Source: Selenomonadaceae bacterium
GTDB lineage: Bacteria; Bacillota; Negativicutes; Selenomonadales; Selenomonadaceae
Reading direction: 5' to 3'
Length of the DNA: 64,000 nt
Assembly (NCBI GenBank): GCA_017428215.1
Contig: JAFRRH010000045.1
Location: 98,798-162,797, forward strand
Below the pieces are notes generated by a model. That model made no database searches. It had not been told where the DNA came from and was given only the letters and a program-made list of their open reading frames with translations. The position numbers and the translations under genes were made by a program. Positions 45,264 through 53,026 of the stretch are shown here, piece by piece (the first letter of the stretch is position 1; every line of letters starts with the position of its first letter).

Positions 45264-45710
45264 CTATTTTCTCATAGACAGTTGCAAGCCGATTTCGTCA
45301 AGCATTTTTTGTTCCTCGAAAAGCACTTCCGCATTATACTCTTTAAGCCGCTTTTCTTTAAGCTGTTCAATACTTTTTAAATACGTCATCAGCTGCATTA
45401 AAATTTTTAACTTCTGTTGCTTATCCTGCGTCGCCTTTAATATAACCTCCTGTTGTTTTTCAATTTGATTGCGTTTCCAATTAAAAAATTCGTTATAAGT
45501 CATGATGATTCCGATTGTAACAGTTTTGCCCTCGCCTGTCATGTCGGCAAATTCTTTTTGTCCCTCCGCCATTTCACGCAGTAAGACTTGCAACTTTGCG
45601 CGGCACTCCTCCAATTTTCGTGACGATTCGGCAAATTGCATTTCGGCATCGTCTTTTTTGCGTTTGGTAACTTTCAACAGCGTTTCAAGCTGGAATTTAA
45701 ATTTTTTCAT
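45264..45710 (-). CDS. fliJ: Flagellar export protein FliJ
   Basis: A 148-residue, almost wholly coiled-coil protein (KFKFQLETLLKVTKRKKDDAE at the start). This is the form of FliJ, the stalk of the FliI ATPase in flagellar type III export. It starts 1 bp after the fliI stop. The identification rests on position plus coil pattern, since FliJ sequences diverge strongly. Confidence 0.85.
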   Translation of the reverse strand: MKKFKFQLETLLKVTKRKKDDAEMQFAESSRKLEECRAKLQVLLREMAEGQKEFADMTGEGKTVTIGIIMTYNEFFNWKRNQIEKQQEVILKATQDKQQKLKILMQLMTYLKSIEQLKEKRLKEYNAEVLFEEQKMLDEIGLQLSMRK

Positions 45711-45711
45711 A

Positions 45712-47037
45712 TCACTTGCCCGAAATCTTCATGAGTTTTTGCTTAGTCACGTCGTAAGTATCGACCTCAAAAATCCCTTGACAGAGGAACTCGTTAATCG
45801 AATCAATCTTGCCAATCGCCTCGTCAATGCGCTTGCTTGAGCCTTTAACATATGCGCCGATATGAATCAAATCTTCGGCGTCCTTGTAAACCGCCATTAA
45901 CGCCCGCATTTTCTGCGCGGCTTGCAAATGTTCTTTACTGACGACCTCAACCATAACACGGCTAACACTGCCCAAAACGTCGATAGCTGGGAAATGATTC
46001 TGCGCGGCGATTGAACGACTTAAAACAATATGCCCGTCGAGAATTGAGCGTACAGCGTCGGCAATCGGTTCGTTCATGTCGTCGCCGTCAACGAGCACTG
46101 TATAAATCCCCGTAATTGAGCCGGTATCACTCGTTCCGGCGCGTTCCAAAAGTCTTGGCAAAAGCGCGAAAACCGACGGCGTATAACCTCTTGTAGCAGG
46201 TGGCTCGCCGATTGTCAAGCCGACTTCACGTTGAGCCATTGCAAAGCGCGTAACTGAATCCATCATCAAAATAACTTTGTGCCCTTGATCTCGGAAATAT
46301 TCGGCAATGGCGGTTGCAGTCATAGCTCCCTTGATTCGGACAAGTGCAGGTTGGTCTGAAGTTGCGACAACGACAACGGCGCGTTTAAGTCCTGCCTCGC
46401 CCAAGTCACGTTCGATAAAGTCACGAACCTCACGACCGCGCTCGCCGATTAACGCAATGACGCTTATATCCGCCTCTGTGTTGCGAGCAATCATTGATAA
46501 AAGCGTTGATTTGCCGACGCCCGAACCCGCCATAATTCCAATACGCTGACCATCGCCCATAGTTATTAATCCGTCGACTGCACGAACACCAACATAAAGG
46601 TTGTCATGAATTCGCGGGCGTGTTAACGGGTGAGGCGGCGGGGCTTGCAACGGATATTCAAGCGTCGAAAGAATTGGTCCGAGTCCATCCATTGGATTTC
46701 CTAAGCCGTCAAGCACACGTCCCAAAAGTTCATCGCCGACTTTAACTTGAAGTGTTTTCTGCGCGGCAACGACTTCGCAACCAGGTCCGACGCCTTGCAT
46801 TTCGCCAATCGGCATAAGCATAACAAAGCCTTCGCGAAAACCGACGACTTCAGCGGGAATGGGCGGTACGTTCTTAAATTTAGATGTGATATAACAAAGC
46901 TCTCCCACGCTGACGGGCGGACCTTGCGTTTCGATAACCAGTCCGACGACTTGCGTAACTTTACCTGTTAATTTTATCGTCTTGCACTCGTTGATAGCAT
47001 TTTTAAGTTTGCGCAGGTCAATATCGTTTTTAATCAT
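45712..47037 (-). CDS. fliI: Flagellum-specific ATPase FliI
   Basis: The ATPase that powers flagellar export. The 441-residue product has Walker A GIMAGSGVGKSTLLS, Walker B VILMMDSVTRFAMAQREVGL, the family signature PSVFALLPRLLERAG and ALIGERGREVRDFIE. Its ATG overlaps the PIN-toxin stop (ATGA), and its SD (GGAG) lies inside the toxin gene. Translation is therefore tied to the inserted cassette and not directly to fliH. Confidence 0.96.
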   Translation of the reverse strand: MIKNDIDLRKLKNAINECKTIKLTGKVTQVVGLVIETQGPPVSVGELCYITSKFKNVPPIPAEVVGFREGFVMLMPIGEMQGVGPGCEVVAAQKTLQVKVGDELLGRVLDGLGNPMDGLGPILSTLEYPLQAPPPHPLTRPRIHDNLYVGVRAVDGLITMGDGQRIGIMAGSGVGKSTLLSMIARNTEADISVIALIGERGREVRDFIERDLGEAGLKRAVVVVATSDQPALVRIKGAMTATAIAEYFRDQGHKVILMMDSVTRFAMAQREVGLTIGEPPATRGYTPSVFALLPRLLERAGTSDTGSITGIYTVLVDGDDMNEPIADAVRSILDGHIVLSRSIAAQNHFPAIDVLGSVSRVMVEVVSKEHLQAAQKMRALMAVYKDAEDLIHIGAYVKGSSKRIDEAIGKIDSINEFLCQGIFEVDTYDVTKQKLMKISGK

Positions 47038-47447
47038 ATGACTCTCCAGTTGACAAAATTTAAGCCTTCGACGCGACTAAAGTGTTTCACGTTAGAGGTT
47101 ACAAGCGTACAATCATTGACCATCGAAATTGCCGCAATGTAAATGTCGTTGTCTTCAATATTTTGACCCTTGCGAAGTTGGGCGTAAATATCGACGGCTT
47201 TTTCGATTGTTCTCAAATCGTCGCGGTCGAGATAAAGATGTTTGGCGTTGTCGTAAAACTCTTTAAAGTCTTTGAGCATACGCGTTTTGCCCGCCGCCTC
47301 CAAGCCGCGAACAATTTCATAGTAGACGATTGAAGAAATAAAAAGATTGTCGTCATTATCGAGAGCTGTGTTCATGTGTTTTATAACGTCGGGGTGTCCA
47401 CGCAGAATATCGCTTATAACGTTTGTGTCTAAACAGTAATTAGCCAT
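47034..47447 (-). CDS. vapC: PIN-domain ribonuclease toxin (VapC-like)
   Basis: A 137-residue PIN-fold protein. It has the acidic residues expected: CLDTNVISDIL at the N-terminus, YYEIVRGLE, EDNDIYIAAISM, and LVTSNVKHFSRVEGL near the end. VapC toxins cut tRNA or rRNA when freed from their antitoxin. The start overlaps the antitoxin-position gene by 8 bp, and the stop overlaps fliI by 4 bp, so the pair is embedded within the flagellar operon. The catalytic set appears complete, hence probably active. Confidence 0.87.
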   Translation of the reverse strand: MANYCLDTNVISDILRGHPDVIKHMNTALDNDDNLFISSIVYYEIVRGLEAAGKTRMLKDFKEFYDNAKHLYLDRDDLRTIEKAVDIYAQLRKGQNIEDNDIYIAAISMVNDCTLVTSNVKHFSRVEGLNFVNWRVI

Positions 47448-47673
47448 AAAGTGCCGCCTTTCTTGCCTCTTCTGCCGTCATATATTTGCCGAGAGCCTCT
47501 TTCTCGTCGTCATTGAGCAAATTCGCAAGCCCCATGAAAACTTCGCGTTGGGTCATTTTCTTTTTCGGTCGAAAAGTTTCATTATGATTAAGCGTTTGAA
47601 TGTCGTTGAGTAAGGCATCAATATCGCCCTGCATTTTGGTAAGCATAGACAAAATTTTTTCTTCGTTAGACAT
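47440..47673 (-). CDS. Putative VapB-type antitoxin, partner of the PIN toxin
   Basis: A 77-residue protein with an N-terminal coiled coil (EEKILSMLTKMQGDIDALL) and a charged C-terminus (MTAEEARKAALYG). It is placed directly before and overlapping the PIN-toxin gene, as antitoxins are. I see no standard AbrB, RHH or Phd fold signature, so the assignment is by position and size. Its SD (AGGAGTGA) overlaps the fliH stop codon, which makes the cassette translationally coupled at both ends. Confidence 0.6.
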   Translation of the reverse strand: MSNEEKILSMLTKMQGDIDALLNDIQTLNHNETFRPKKKMTQREVFMGLANLLNDDEKEALGKYMTAEEARKAALYG

Positions 47674-47679
47674 AATGAA

Positions 47680-48627
47680 TCACTCCTGATTGTTCAATAC
47701 GGTCTTAACGGCGCGTTTCAGCAAATCAAGTTGCGTGGAAAGTCTAGCGTCGACGCCACCATTAGGAGTTTCTATAACACAATCGCCAGGCTTTAACGCT
47801 TCATCTGAAACAACTTCGATAGTCGCGGTGCCGTCAGTGAGCATAGATTTAAATTCTGGTCGCGCCATTAAAATTAAATCGTAGCTGTAGGGTTCAACGT
47901 GAATTATAATTTCCTTTTGGTCGCGGACGTGATTAATCGACTCGCGCACGACGGGTAAAATAACTTGTGGCGCGTCAAGGAAATGTTGCGGCAAAATTTT
48001 TTCTATCGCCATAATAACTATCTTAACAATGTCATCTTCCGCCTTAATAAAATAATCTGCTGTCTGCTCCTTAGCGTCCTGAAGAGTTTTTTGCGCCTTT
48101 TTATTCGTCTGCTTAACAATTTCGTCAAGCTCGTCCTCGATTTTTTCTTTGCCGTCTTTTATGCCTTTAGCTTTACCGTCCTTATAGCCCGCGTCGTAAC
48201 CTTCCTTTTGAACTTTATCGAGGAGGTCTTTAGCCTCTTGCTTAGTATCTTCGACAATTTTTTCAGCTTCGGCGGTCGCCTTGTCTAAAGTTTCTTGCGC
48301 TTGTTTTTCGGCTTGCTGTTTAAGTTCTTCGGCTTGAGCTTTAATTTCTTCCGCTTGCTTTTTGAGTTGGTTGGATTGGGCTTTTTCTTTATGAGCCTCG
48401 CGCAAAATTTCTTCCGTTTCCTTAGCTTTTTGCTCGATTTCCTCTATCTCCGCGAAAACTTTATCTAAAATCTCCTGTGGAATGCCGCGTTCAGGTTCCG
48501 GCTCTTCAGCTTCTTCAGGTTCTTTATCAACCTCTTCCGGCTCTTCGACGACGGGCGGAGGTTTTGGTCTCGCGCCGATTACGACGGGTTGACCAACAAT
48601 CATATTGCGTACAATAGGTTTCTGCAA
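47680..48627 (-). CDS. fliH: Flagellar assembly protein FliH
   Basis: FliH binds FliI and regulates the export ATPase. The 315-residue product has an acidic Pro/Glu-rich N-terminus, a long Gln/Ala/Lys coiled coil (about residues 60-190) with GYDAGYKDGKAKGIKDGKE, and the conserved C-terminal VNLN-like domain (KIVIMAIEKILPQ ... GDCVIETPNGGVDARLSTQLDLL). The TTG start has AGGAGG 8 bp upstream. fliI, normally next, is displaced by the toxin-antitoxin pair. Confidence 0.93.
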   Translation of the reverse strand: MQKPIVRNMIVGQPVVIGARPKPPPVVEEPEEVDKEPEEAEEPEPERGIPQEILDKVFAEIEEIEQKAKETEEILREAHKEKAQSNQLKKQAEEIKAQAEELKQQAEKQAQETLDKATAEAEKIVEDTKQEAKDLLDKVQKEGYDAGYKDGKAKGIKDGKEKIEDELDEIVKQTNKKAQKTLQDAKEQTADYFIKAEDDIVKIVIMAIEKILPQHFLDAPQVILPVVRESINHVRDQKEIIIHVEPYSYDLILMARPEFKSMLTDGTATIEVVSDEALKPGDCVIETPNGGVDARLSTQLDLLKRAVKTVLNNQE

Positions 48628-48642
48628 TCAACTCGCCTCCTA

Positions 48643-49674
48643 TTAAACTAACATACCCTCGCCGCCGCCGCGCACGATAACAATCTGTCCTTTATCTTCC
48701 ATTGTACGAATCACGTTGACGACTTTAGCTTGCGCCTCTTCCACGTCGCGAATCTTGACAGGTCCCATATAAGAAATTTCCTCGCGCAACATATCGGCGG
48801 CACGTTTAGACATATTCTTATAAATTTTTTCTGCAACCTCGTCTGAAGTCGCCTTCATTGCCAACGACAAATCTTTAGTATCAACTTCGCGCAAAACAAG
48901 TTGCAATGAGCGGTCGTCCAACAAAACAATATCCTCGAATACGAACATGAGTTGCTTGATTTCCTCTGCAAGTTCGGGGCTGTCCACTTCCAAAGATTCG
49001 ATAATTGCGCGCTCGGTCGAACGGTCGACGCGGTTGAGCACTTCGACAACTGCTTGCACGCCGCCCGCAATCGTAAAGTCCTGCGTTGACAGTGACGATA
49101 TTTTTTTCTCCAATACGCGCTCAACTTCGCGGATAACGTCGGGGCTTGTCCTGTCCATTAACGCGATACGCTTTGCAACGTCGGCTTGCGCGTCAACTGA
49201 TAAGCCGCTCATGACGATACCCGCTTGGTCGGGCGACAAGTACGCCATAACCAACGCGATTGTTTGCGGGTGTTCGTTTTGCAGAAAGTTCAAAAGTTGC
49301 GAAGGGTCGGTTTTTCTCAAGAACTCGAACGGGCGGACTTGCAAGCTGGTTGTTAGACGGTTGAGAATTTCGGCGGCTTTTTCTGCGCCCAATGCCTTTT
49401 CCAAAACCGTCTGCGCATATTCCAAACCGCCCATTGAAAGATAATCGTTCGCCATCATCAGCTGATAAAATTCGCTGATAACCATATTTTTTTTCTCAAC
49501 GCTGACGTGCCGATTATTAGCTATCTCCAGCGTTATTGCTTCGATTTCGTCTTCGTCCATATGCTCAAAAACTTTTGCCGCATAATCGCCGCCAAGCGCA
49601 ATAAATAAAATCGCGGCTTTCTCGTGTGCCGTCATGGGCTTTGGTTCGTTGTACATGTCTTGTAAGCTCGGCAT
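48643..49674 (-). CDS. fliG: Flagellar motor switch protein FliG
   Basis: A C-ring protein that interacts with the stator and sets rotation. The 343-residue product has HEKAAILFIALGGDYAAKVFEHM at the N-terminus, LRKTDPSQLLNFLQNEHPQTIALVM-like middle blocks (EHPQTIALVMAYL), and the C-terminal torque helix region FVFEDIVLLDDRSLQLVLREV. The GGAGGAG SD lies in the short gap after a palindromic repeat array. Confidence 0.96.
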   Translation of the reverse strand: MPSLQDMYNEPKPMTAHEKAAILFIALGGDYAAKVFEHMDEDEIEAITLEIANNRHVSVEKKNMVISEFYQLMMANDYLSMGGLEYAQTVLEKALGAEKAAEILNRLTTSLQVRPFEFLRKTDPSQLLNFLQNEHPQTIALVMAYLSPDQAGIVMSGLSVDAQADVAKRIALMDRTSPDVIREVERVLEKKISSLSTQDFTIAGGVQAVVEVLNRVDRSTERAIIESLEVDSPELAEEIKQLMFVFEDIVLLDDRSLQLVLREVDTKDLSLAMKATSDEVAEKIYKNMSKRAADMLREEISYMGPVKIRDVEEAQAKVVNVIRTMEDKGQIVIVRGGGEGMLV

Positions 49675-49695
49675 TTAATCTCCTCCGTTCAAAAA

Positions 49696-49764
49696 AATAG
49701 TGGCTAGTGATTAGTGATTTGTGATTAGATTTCTAACCACTAACCACTAACCGCTAACCACTTA
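49696..49764. repeat. Palindromic heptamer array C (fliF-fliG gap)
   Basis: The left arm has TAGTGGC-, TAGTGAT- and TTGTGAT-type units; the right arm has four CTAACCA/CTAACCG-type units. Together they make an imperfect hairpin of about 30 bp filling the gap between fliF and fliG. Confidence 0.85.
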
Positions 49765-49769
49765 AAAAA

Positions 49770-51458
49770 TCATTCGTCTGTGGTGAGCCACGTCTTTATA
49801 AGCAGGGCGACTTCCGCAGGTTTCTCGTCGATAAGTTTTAAGATAGCTTGTTTTTCTTTGAGTTGCTGTCTTTCTTCCTCTGTAAGATTTTCCGTCGGAA
49901 TAGCATTTTCCTCGATTTCCTGTGCGCGTTGTTCGGCTTGCGCCTCTTGCGTTTGAGCCAACGCTTGAGCTTCGGCAAGTCTCTGCGCTTCTTCTTCGCG
50001 CCGTTGAGCTTCTTCAGCTTGACGCGCTTCCTCTCTGGCTTGCCGTTCAGCTTCGAGTTTTGCTTCAATTTCTGCTTGACGCTCTTTGCGTTTCTTCCAG
50101 CGATACATGAGGAATCCGCCTAAAAGCAAAGCTGCAAGTAAAATCATAGCCGCAATCTCCGTGTACAAAATCCTGTCTTTGCGTAATTGTTCAAGCCGCG
50201 CCTCTTCCGCTCTCTGGTCGTTAAGGTCGGTATTGAACGGCATGGGCTCGACGGAAATAGTATCGCCGCGCTCTTCGTTTATACCTGCCGCTGAACTTAC
50301 AGCGCGAAGAAGTCCCTCTTGCTGAAGTTCGGTTATCGTATCGTTAACCAAAACGGCAACGGTTAGGCGGCGTATGGAGCCGGGCGACGCTATGATTTTC
50401 TGGTTTTCCTCGTTAACTTCGTAATTCCTCGTCGACTCCTTGCGCTCGTATTCGGCGTTAGCGTTTCTGTCTTCAGCGACGTAACCTGGTATATTAGATT
50501 GCACACCAGCGGGACCACCAGGAATATTTGATTCGCCGTTGTAACTTTCGCTGATGTCCTGTTGACTGCGGATAATTCCCGACTCGTCAACAACCGGCGT
50601 AAAAGTCTGACGGTCTATCTTTCTGTCGTCGAAGTCCAACTCAACGCTTACCCGAACGAACGCATTGCCCTCGCCCAAAGTTTTATCCAACATAGTTTGA
50701 ATATTTTGCTGAATATGATCGCGCACTCGCTTAGTCATTTCAATTTGATTAAGCGTTCGCAAATTCTGTGCATTTTGTCTTTCAAGCTCGTCATCGTCGT
50801 TTTTATTTAGAATATTGCCCTGCTCGTCGACGATTGTAATATTTTCGGGAGCAAGACCTTGAACGCTGTGACTTACCAAATTGACAATGCCTTTAACTTC
50901 AGGCGTCGTCAACTTTGTTTCGGGTTTCAACATAAGGAGGATTGACGCCGTCGCGGGCTTTTCATTTTTTTTGTAGAGACTATCCTCCGGTAAAACGATA
51001 TGAACACGCGCCTTGTCGACGCTACCTAAATGTTCGATTGTGCGGGTAAGTTCGCCCTGCAGTGCTTGAAGATAATTTATTTTATTTTGAAACTCAGTGA
51101 CACCAAGCTTGCTGTCGTCAAAGAGTTCAAAACCTTTATTGCCGCGTGGCAGTCCAGCAGTCGCCAACTCAAGCCTTAAATCGTGCACTTGAGTAACGGG
51201 GACGAGGATCGTCGCGCCTTTTTTATCTTCCAGCAATTCATAGGGAACGCCCGCCTCTTTTAAGCTGTTCACAACGTCGCCGGCGTCTTTCGTCTCCAAA
51301 TTGGTATACAGCGGCACATATTCGGGTTTGCTACCGTACCAGAAGCTGATTCCCGCGAAAGCAAGCACCAAGATTAAAAGTGCACCTATAATGATATATT
51401 TACGCCTGCTTTGGTATCTGTTCCACAACTCCTGGAGCCGCTCTCTCCAATTCGCCAA
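49770..51458 (-). CDS. fliF: Flagellar MS-ring protein FliF
   Basis: It builds the membrane ring at the flagellar base. The 562-residue product has TM1 near residues 21-41, the ring-building motifs EPEYVPLYTNLE-like (KPEYVPLYTNLETKDAG), NKINYLQALQGELTRTIEHL and KARVHIVLPEDSLY. TM2 is near residue 445 and the FliG-binding tail is LIDEKPAEVALLIKTWL. Between TM2 and the tail is an unusually long Glu/Ala/Arg/Gln coiled coil of about 70 residues. It starts at TTG with AAAGGA upstream. Confidence 0.95.
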   Translation of the reverse strand: MANWRERLQELWNRYQSRRKYIIIGALLILVLAFAGISFWYGSKPEYVPLYTNLETKDAGDVVNSLKEAGVPYELLEDKKGATILVPVTQVHDLRLELATAGLPRGNKGFELFDDSKLGVTEFQNKINYLQALQGELTRTIEHLGSVDKARVHIVLPEDSLYKKNEKPATASILLMLKPETKLTTPEVKGIVNLVSHSVQGLAPENITIVDEQGNILNKNDDDELERQNAQNLRTLNQIEMTKRVRDHIQQNIQTMLDKTLGEGNAFVRVSVELDFDDRKIDRQTFTPVVDESGIIRSQQDISESYNGESNIPGGPAGVQSNIPGYVAEDRNANAEYERKESTRNYEVNEENQKIIASPGSIRRLTVAVLVNDTITELQQEGLLRAVSSAAGINEERGDTISVEPMPFNTDLNDQRAEEARLEQLRKDRILYTEIAAMILLAALLLGGFLMYRWKKRKERQAEIEAKLEAERQAREEARQAEEAQRREEEAQRLAEAQALAQTQEAQAEQRAQEIEENAIPTENLTEEERQQLKEKQAILKLIDEKPAEVALLIKTWLTTDE

Positions 51459-51474
51459 TAAACTCAGTCCTTTC

Positions 51475-51499
51475 TAGGGATTAGCTATTAGCTACCCTA
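51475..51499. repeat. Short heptamer palindrome D (fliE end)
   Basis: TAGGG ... CCCTA flanks two ATTAGCT units. The fliE stop codon is part of it. It is a shorter relative of the arrays at 28.5, 29.8 and 49.7 kb. Confidence 0.55.
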
Positions 51500-51802
51500 C
51501 ACCTGCATCCGCATGATTTCTTGATATGCCTGTGTCGCACGGTTTCGCAACTGAAGGGTTAATTGGAGCGCGATTTCCGCCTTTTGAGAGGCAACTACTA
51601 CTTGAGAAATGTCTTCTATTCTGCCCGCCGCGAGTGCCGCATTTAGCTTTTCGGACTCAAGCTCCAATTCGTTTACCTTTTTTAACGAGTCAACTAAATA
51701 TTCCCCAAAACTTTTAACGGGCTGTTCGTCGACTTTAGTTTCATTTAAATGACTGCGTGCGCTCATTTTAACGGGTGTCATTTCCAACGGCGCAATTTCC
51801 AT
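51497..51802 (-). CDS. fliE: Flagellar hook-basal body protein FliE
   Basis: FliE joins the MS ring to the rod. The 101-residue product shows the family C-terminal helix set (SFGEYLVDSLKKVNELE ... LQLTLQLRNRATQAYQEIMRMQV). AAGGTGA precedes the ATG. It has a good promoter of its own inside the cluster. Confidence 0.92.
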   Translation of the reverse strand: MEIAPLEMTPVKMSARSHLNETKVDEQPVKSFGEYLVDSLKKVNELELESEKLNAALAAGRIEDISQVVVASQKAEIALQLTLQLRNRATQAYQEIMRMQV

Positions 51803-51840
51803 ATTGTCACCTTCCCTTTGTCAACTTGTCTTGATTAACG

Positions 51841-51869
51841 ATTATAAACACTTTCCTTGACAATATCAA
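51841..51869 (-). promoter_or_regulatory. Internal promoter before fliE
   Basis: TTGATA, 17 bp, TATAAT on the minus strand, in the 96-bp gap between flgC and fliE. It would let fliE and later genes be expressed apart from flgBC. Confidence 0.7.
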
Positions 51870-51898
51870 ATACTTTTTAATTATCGATGTATAGAGTT

Positions 51899-52348
51899 TT
51901 ACTTACCAATTTCGAGGGTTTTACTCATCATAGTTTTAGCCGCAGTGATTGCCGTTGCGTTAGCCTCGTAGGCACGTTGCGCGGTTATCATGTCTACCAT
52001 TTCAGTTACGATATTGACATTTGGTTTTTCAACGTAGCCCTCTGCGTTAGCGTCGGGGTGTCCGGGATCGTAAACCATTGGTCCTTGCGTGTCATCTTCC
52101 ATAATCGAAACGGCACGAACGCCCTCGCCCGTCTGCCTACTCAAACCTACTGCTTGCATTAAAGCTTTCTCAAAACTTTTTGGCTCCCTCGTGCGCGGTT
52201 CAAAGACGACAAAGCGACGTTTATAAGCTCCGCCGGTTTCTGTGCGCGTTGTATTCGAGTTGGCAATATTATTTGATATAACGTCCATGCGCAATCGTTC
52301 GGCAGTCAAGCCCGACGCCGAAGCATCAATTCCTAAAAACATTCCCAT
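51899..52348 (-). CDS. flgC: Flagellar basal-body rod protein FlgC
   Basis: A proximal rod subunit. The 149-residue product has the rod/hook signature at the N-terminus (ASGLTAERLRMDVISNNIANSNTTRTETGG) in parts such as MDVISNNIANSNT, and the C-terminal VNIVTEMVDMITAQRAYEAN. Second gene of the cluster. Confidence 0.95.
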   Translation of the reverse strand: MGMFLGIDASASGLTAERLRMDVISNNIANSNTTRTETGGAYKRRFVVFEPRTREPKSFEKALMQAVGLSRQTGEGVRAVSIMEDDTQGPMVYDPGHPDANAEGYVEKPNVNIVTEMVDMITAQRAYEANATAITAAKTMMSKTLEIGK

Positions 52349-52357
52349 AAAAATTTC

Positions 52358-52401
52358 TCCTAATCACTAATTACTAACAGCTAGAAGCTAATAGCTAATT
52401 A
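52358..52401. repeat. Heptamer array E (flgB-flgC gap)
   Basis: Six units in one direction keep 7-bp phasing: CTAATCA, CTAATTA, CTAACAG, CTAGAAG, CTAATAG, CTAATTA. The flgB stop codon lies at the array edge. It can fold only weakly, unlike arrays A-C. Confidence 0.65.
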
Positions 52402-52824
52402 TTGTCCGGCACTGGTTATAGCGTTTTTAAGTTTCGAGACGTGCCCGCTAAGCTCGGTAACAAGCGCGTTGTAGTAAAGCTGAGTTTTCGACAACTCCGC
52501 CATTTCGATATCAATATCGACGTTGTTGTCGTCCACGCGCATAATTGTCGTGTTGTCTTGAGTAATTGTCGGCTCGGCATGATATTTCAACGGGGCTGGC
52601 GGCAAATGTTTATCATGAGTTCTAACCATTTTCAATTTCCCGTCGGGTTCCTCGCCGTAAATTTCTCGCGCTAATAAGTCTTCAAACTCCACGACTGATT
52701 TTCGATAATTCGGCGTGTTTACGTTTGCGATGTTGTTGGCTATGACTTCTTGCCGCATATTTGCCGCCACCATTGCTCGCGGCAGGTAATTAAAATTCGT
52801 CGAATTAAAAATTTGTTCAAGCAC
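52399..52824 (-). CDS. flgB: Flagellar basal-body rod protein FlgB
   Basis: A proximal rod subunit and first gene of the flagellar cluster. The product (141 residues from the chosen start) has RQEVIANNIANVNTPNYRKS and the family C-terminal tail. The frame opens further upstream, but GTG at 52824, which gives LEQIFNST, matches the usual FlgB beginning and follows AAAGGTGA by about 11 bp. Confidence 0.92.
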   Translation of the reverse strand: MLEQIFNSTNFNYLPRAMVAANMRQEVIANNIANVNTPNYRKSVVEFEDLLAREIYGEEPDGKLKMVRTHDKHLPPAPLKYHAEPTITQDNTTIMRVDDNNVDIDIEMAELSKTQLYYNALVTELSGHVSKLKNAITSAGQ

Positions 52825-52890
52825 GCCTTTTTCACTCACCTTTCTAAAATTTACCTTACTCAATAAAATTCCCGAAAAAATTCAGCTTTG

Positions 52891-52919
52891 ATTTTACACC
52901 AAAAAAATTTTTTCTTCAA
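52891..52919 (-). promoter_or_regulatory. Promoter of the flagellar cluster
   Basis: TTGAAG, 17 bp, TAAAAT on the minus strand upstream of flgB. It is divergent from the MBL gene promoter 60 bp away. Confidence 0.6.
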
Positions 52920-52978
52920 CCTTGCGAATAAAAATTATTAATGCTAATTTCAACGCAAGTTATGATTCCCCCTGCAAC

Positions 52979-53007
52979 TTGCCAAAAAATTTTTCAACTG
53001 ATATATT
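52979..53007 (+). promoter_or_regulatory. Promoter of the MBL-ribF-rlmD unit
   Basis: TTGCCA, 17 bp, TATATT on the plus strand, 19 bp before the TTG start of the metallo-hydrolase. Confidence 0.65.
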
Positions 53008-53026
53008 TTGCGCGGGAGTGAAAAAC

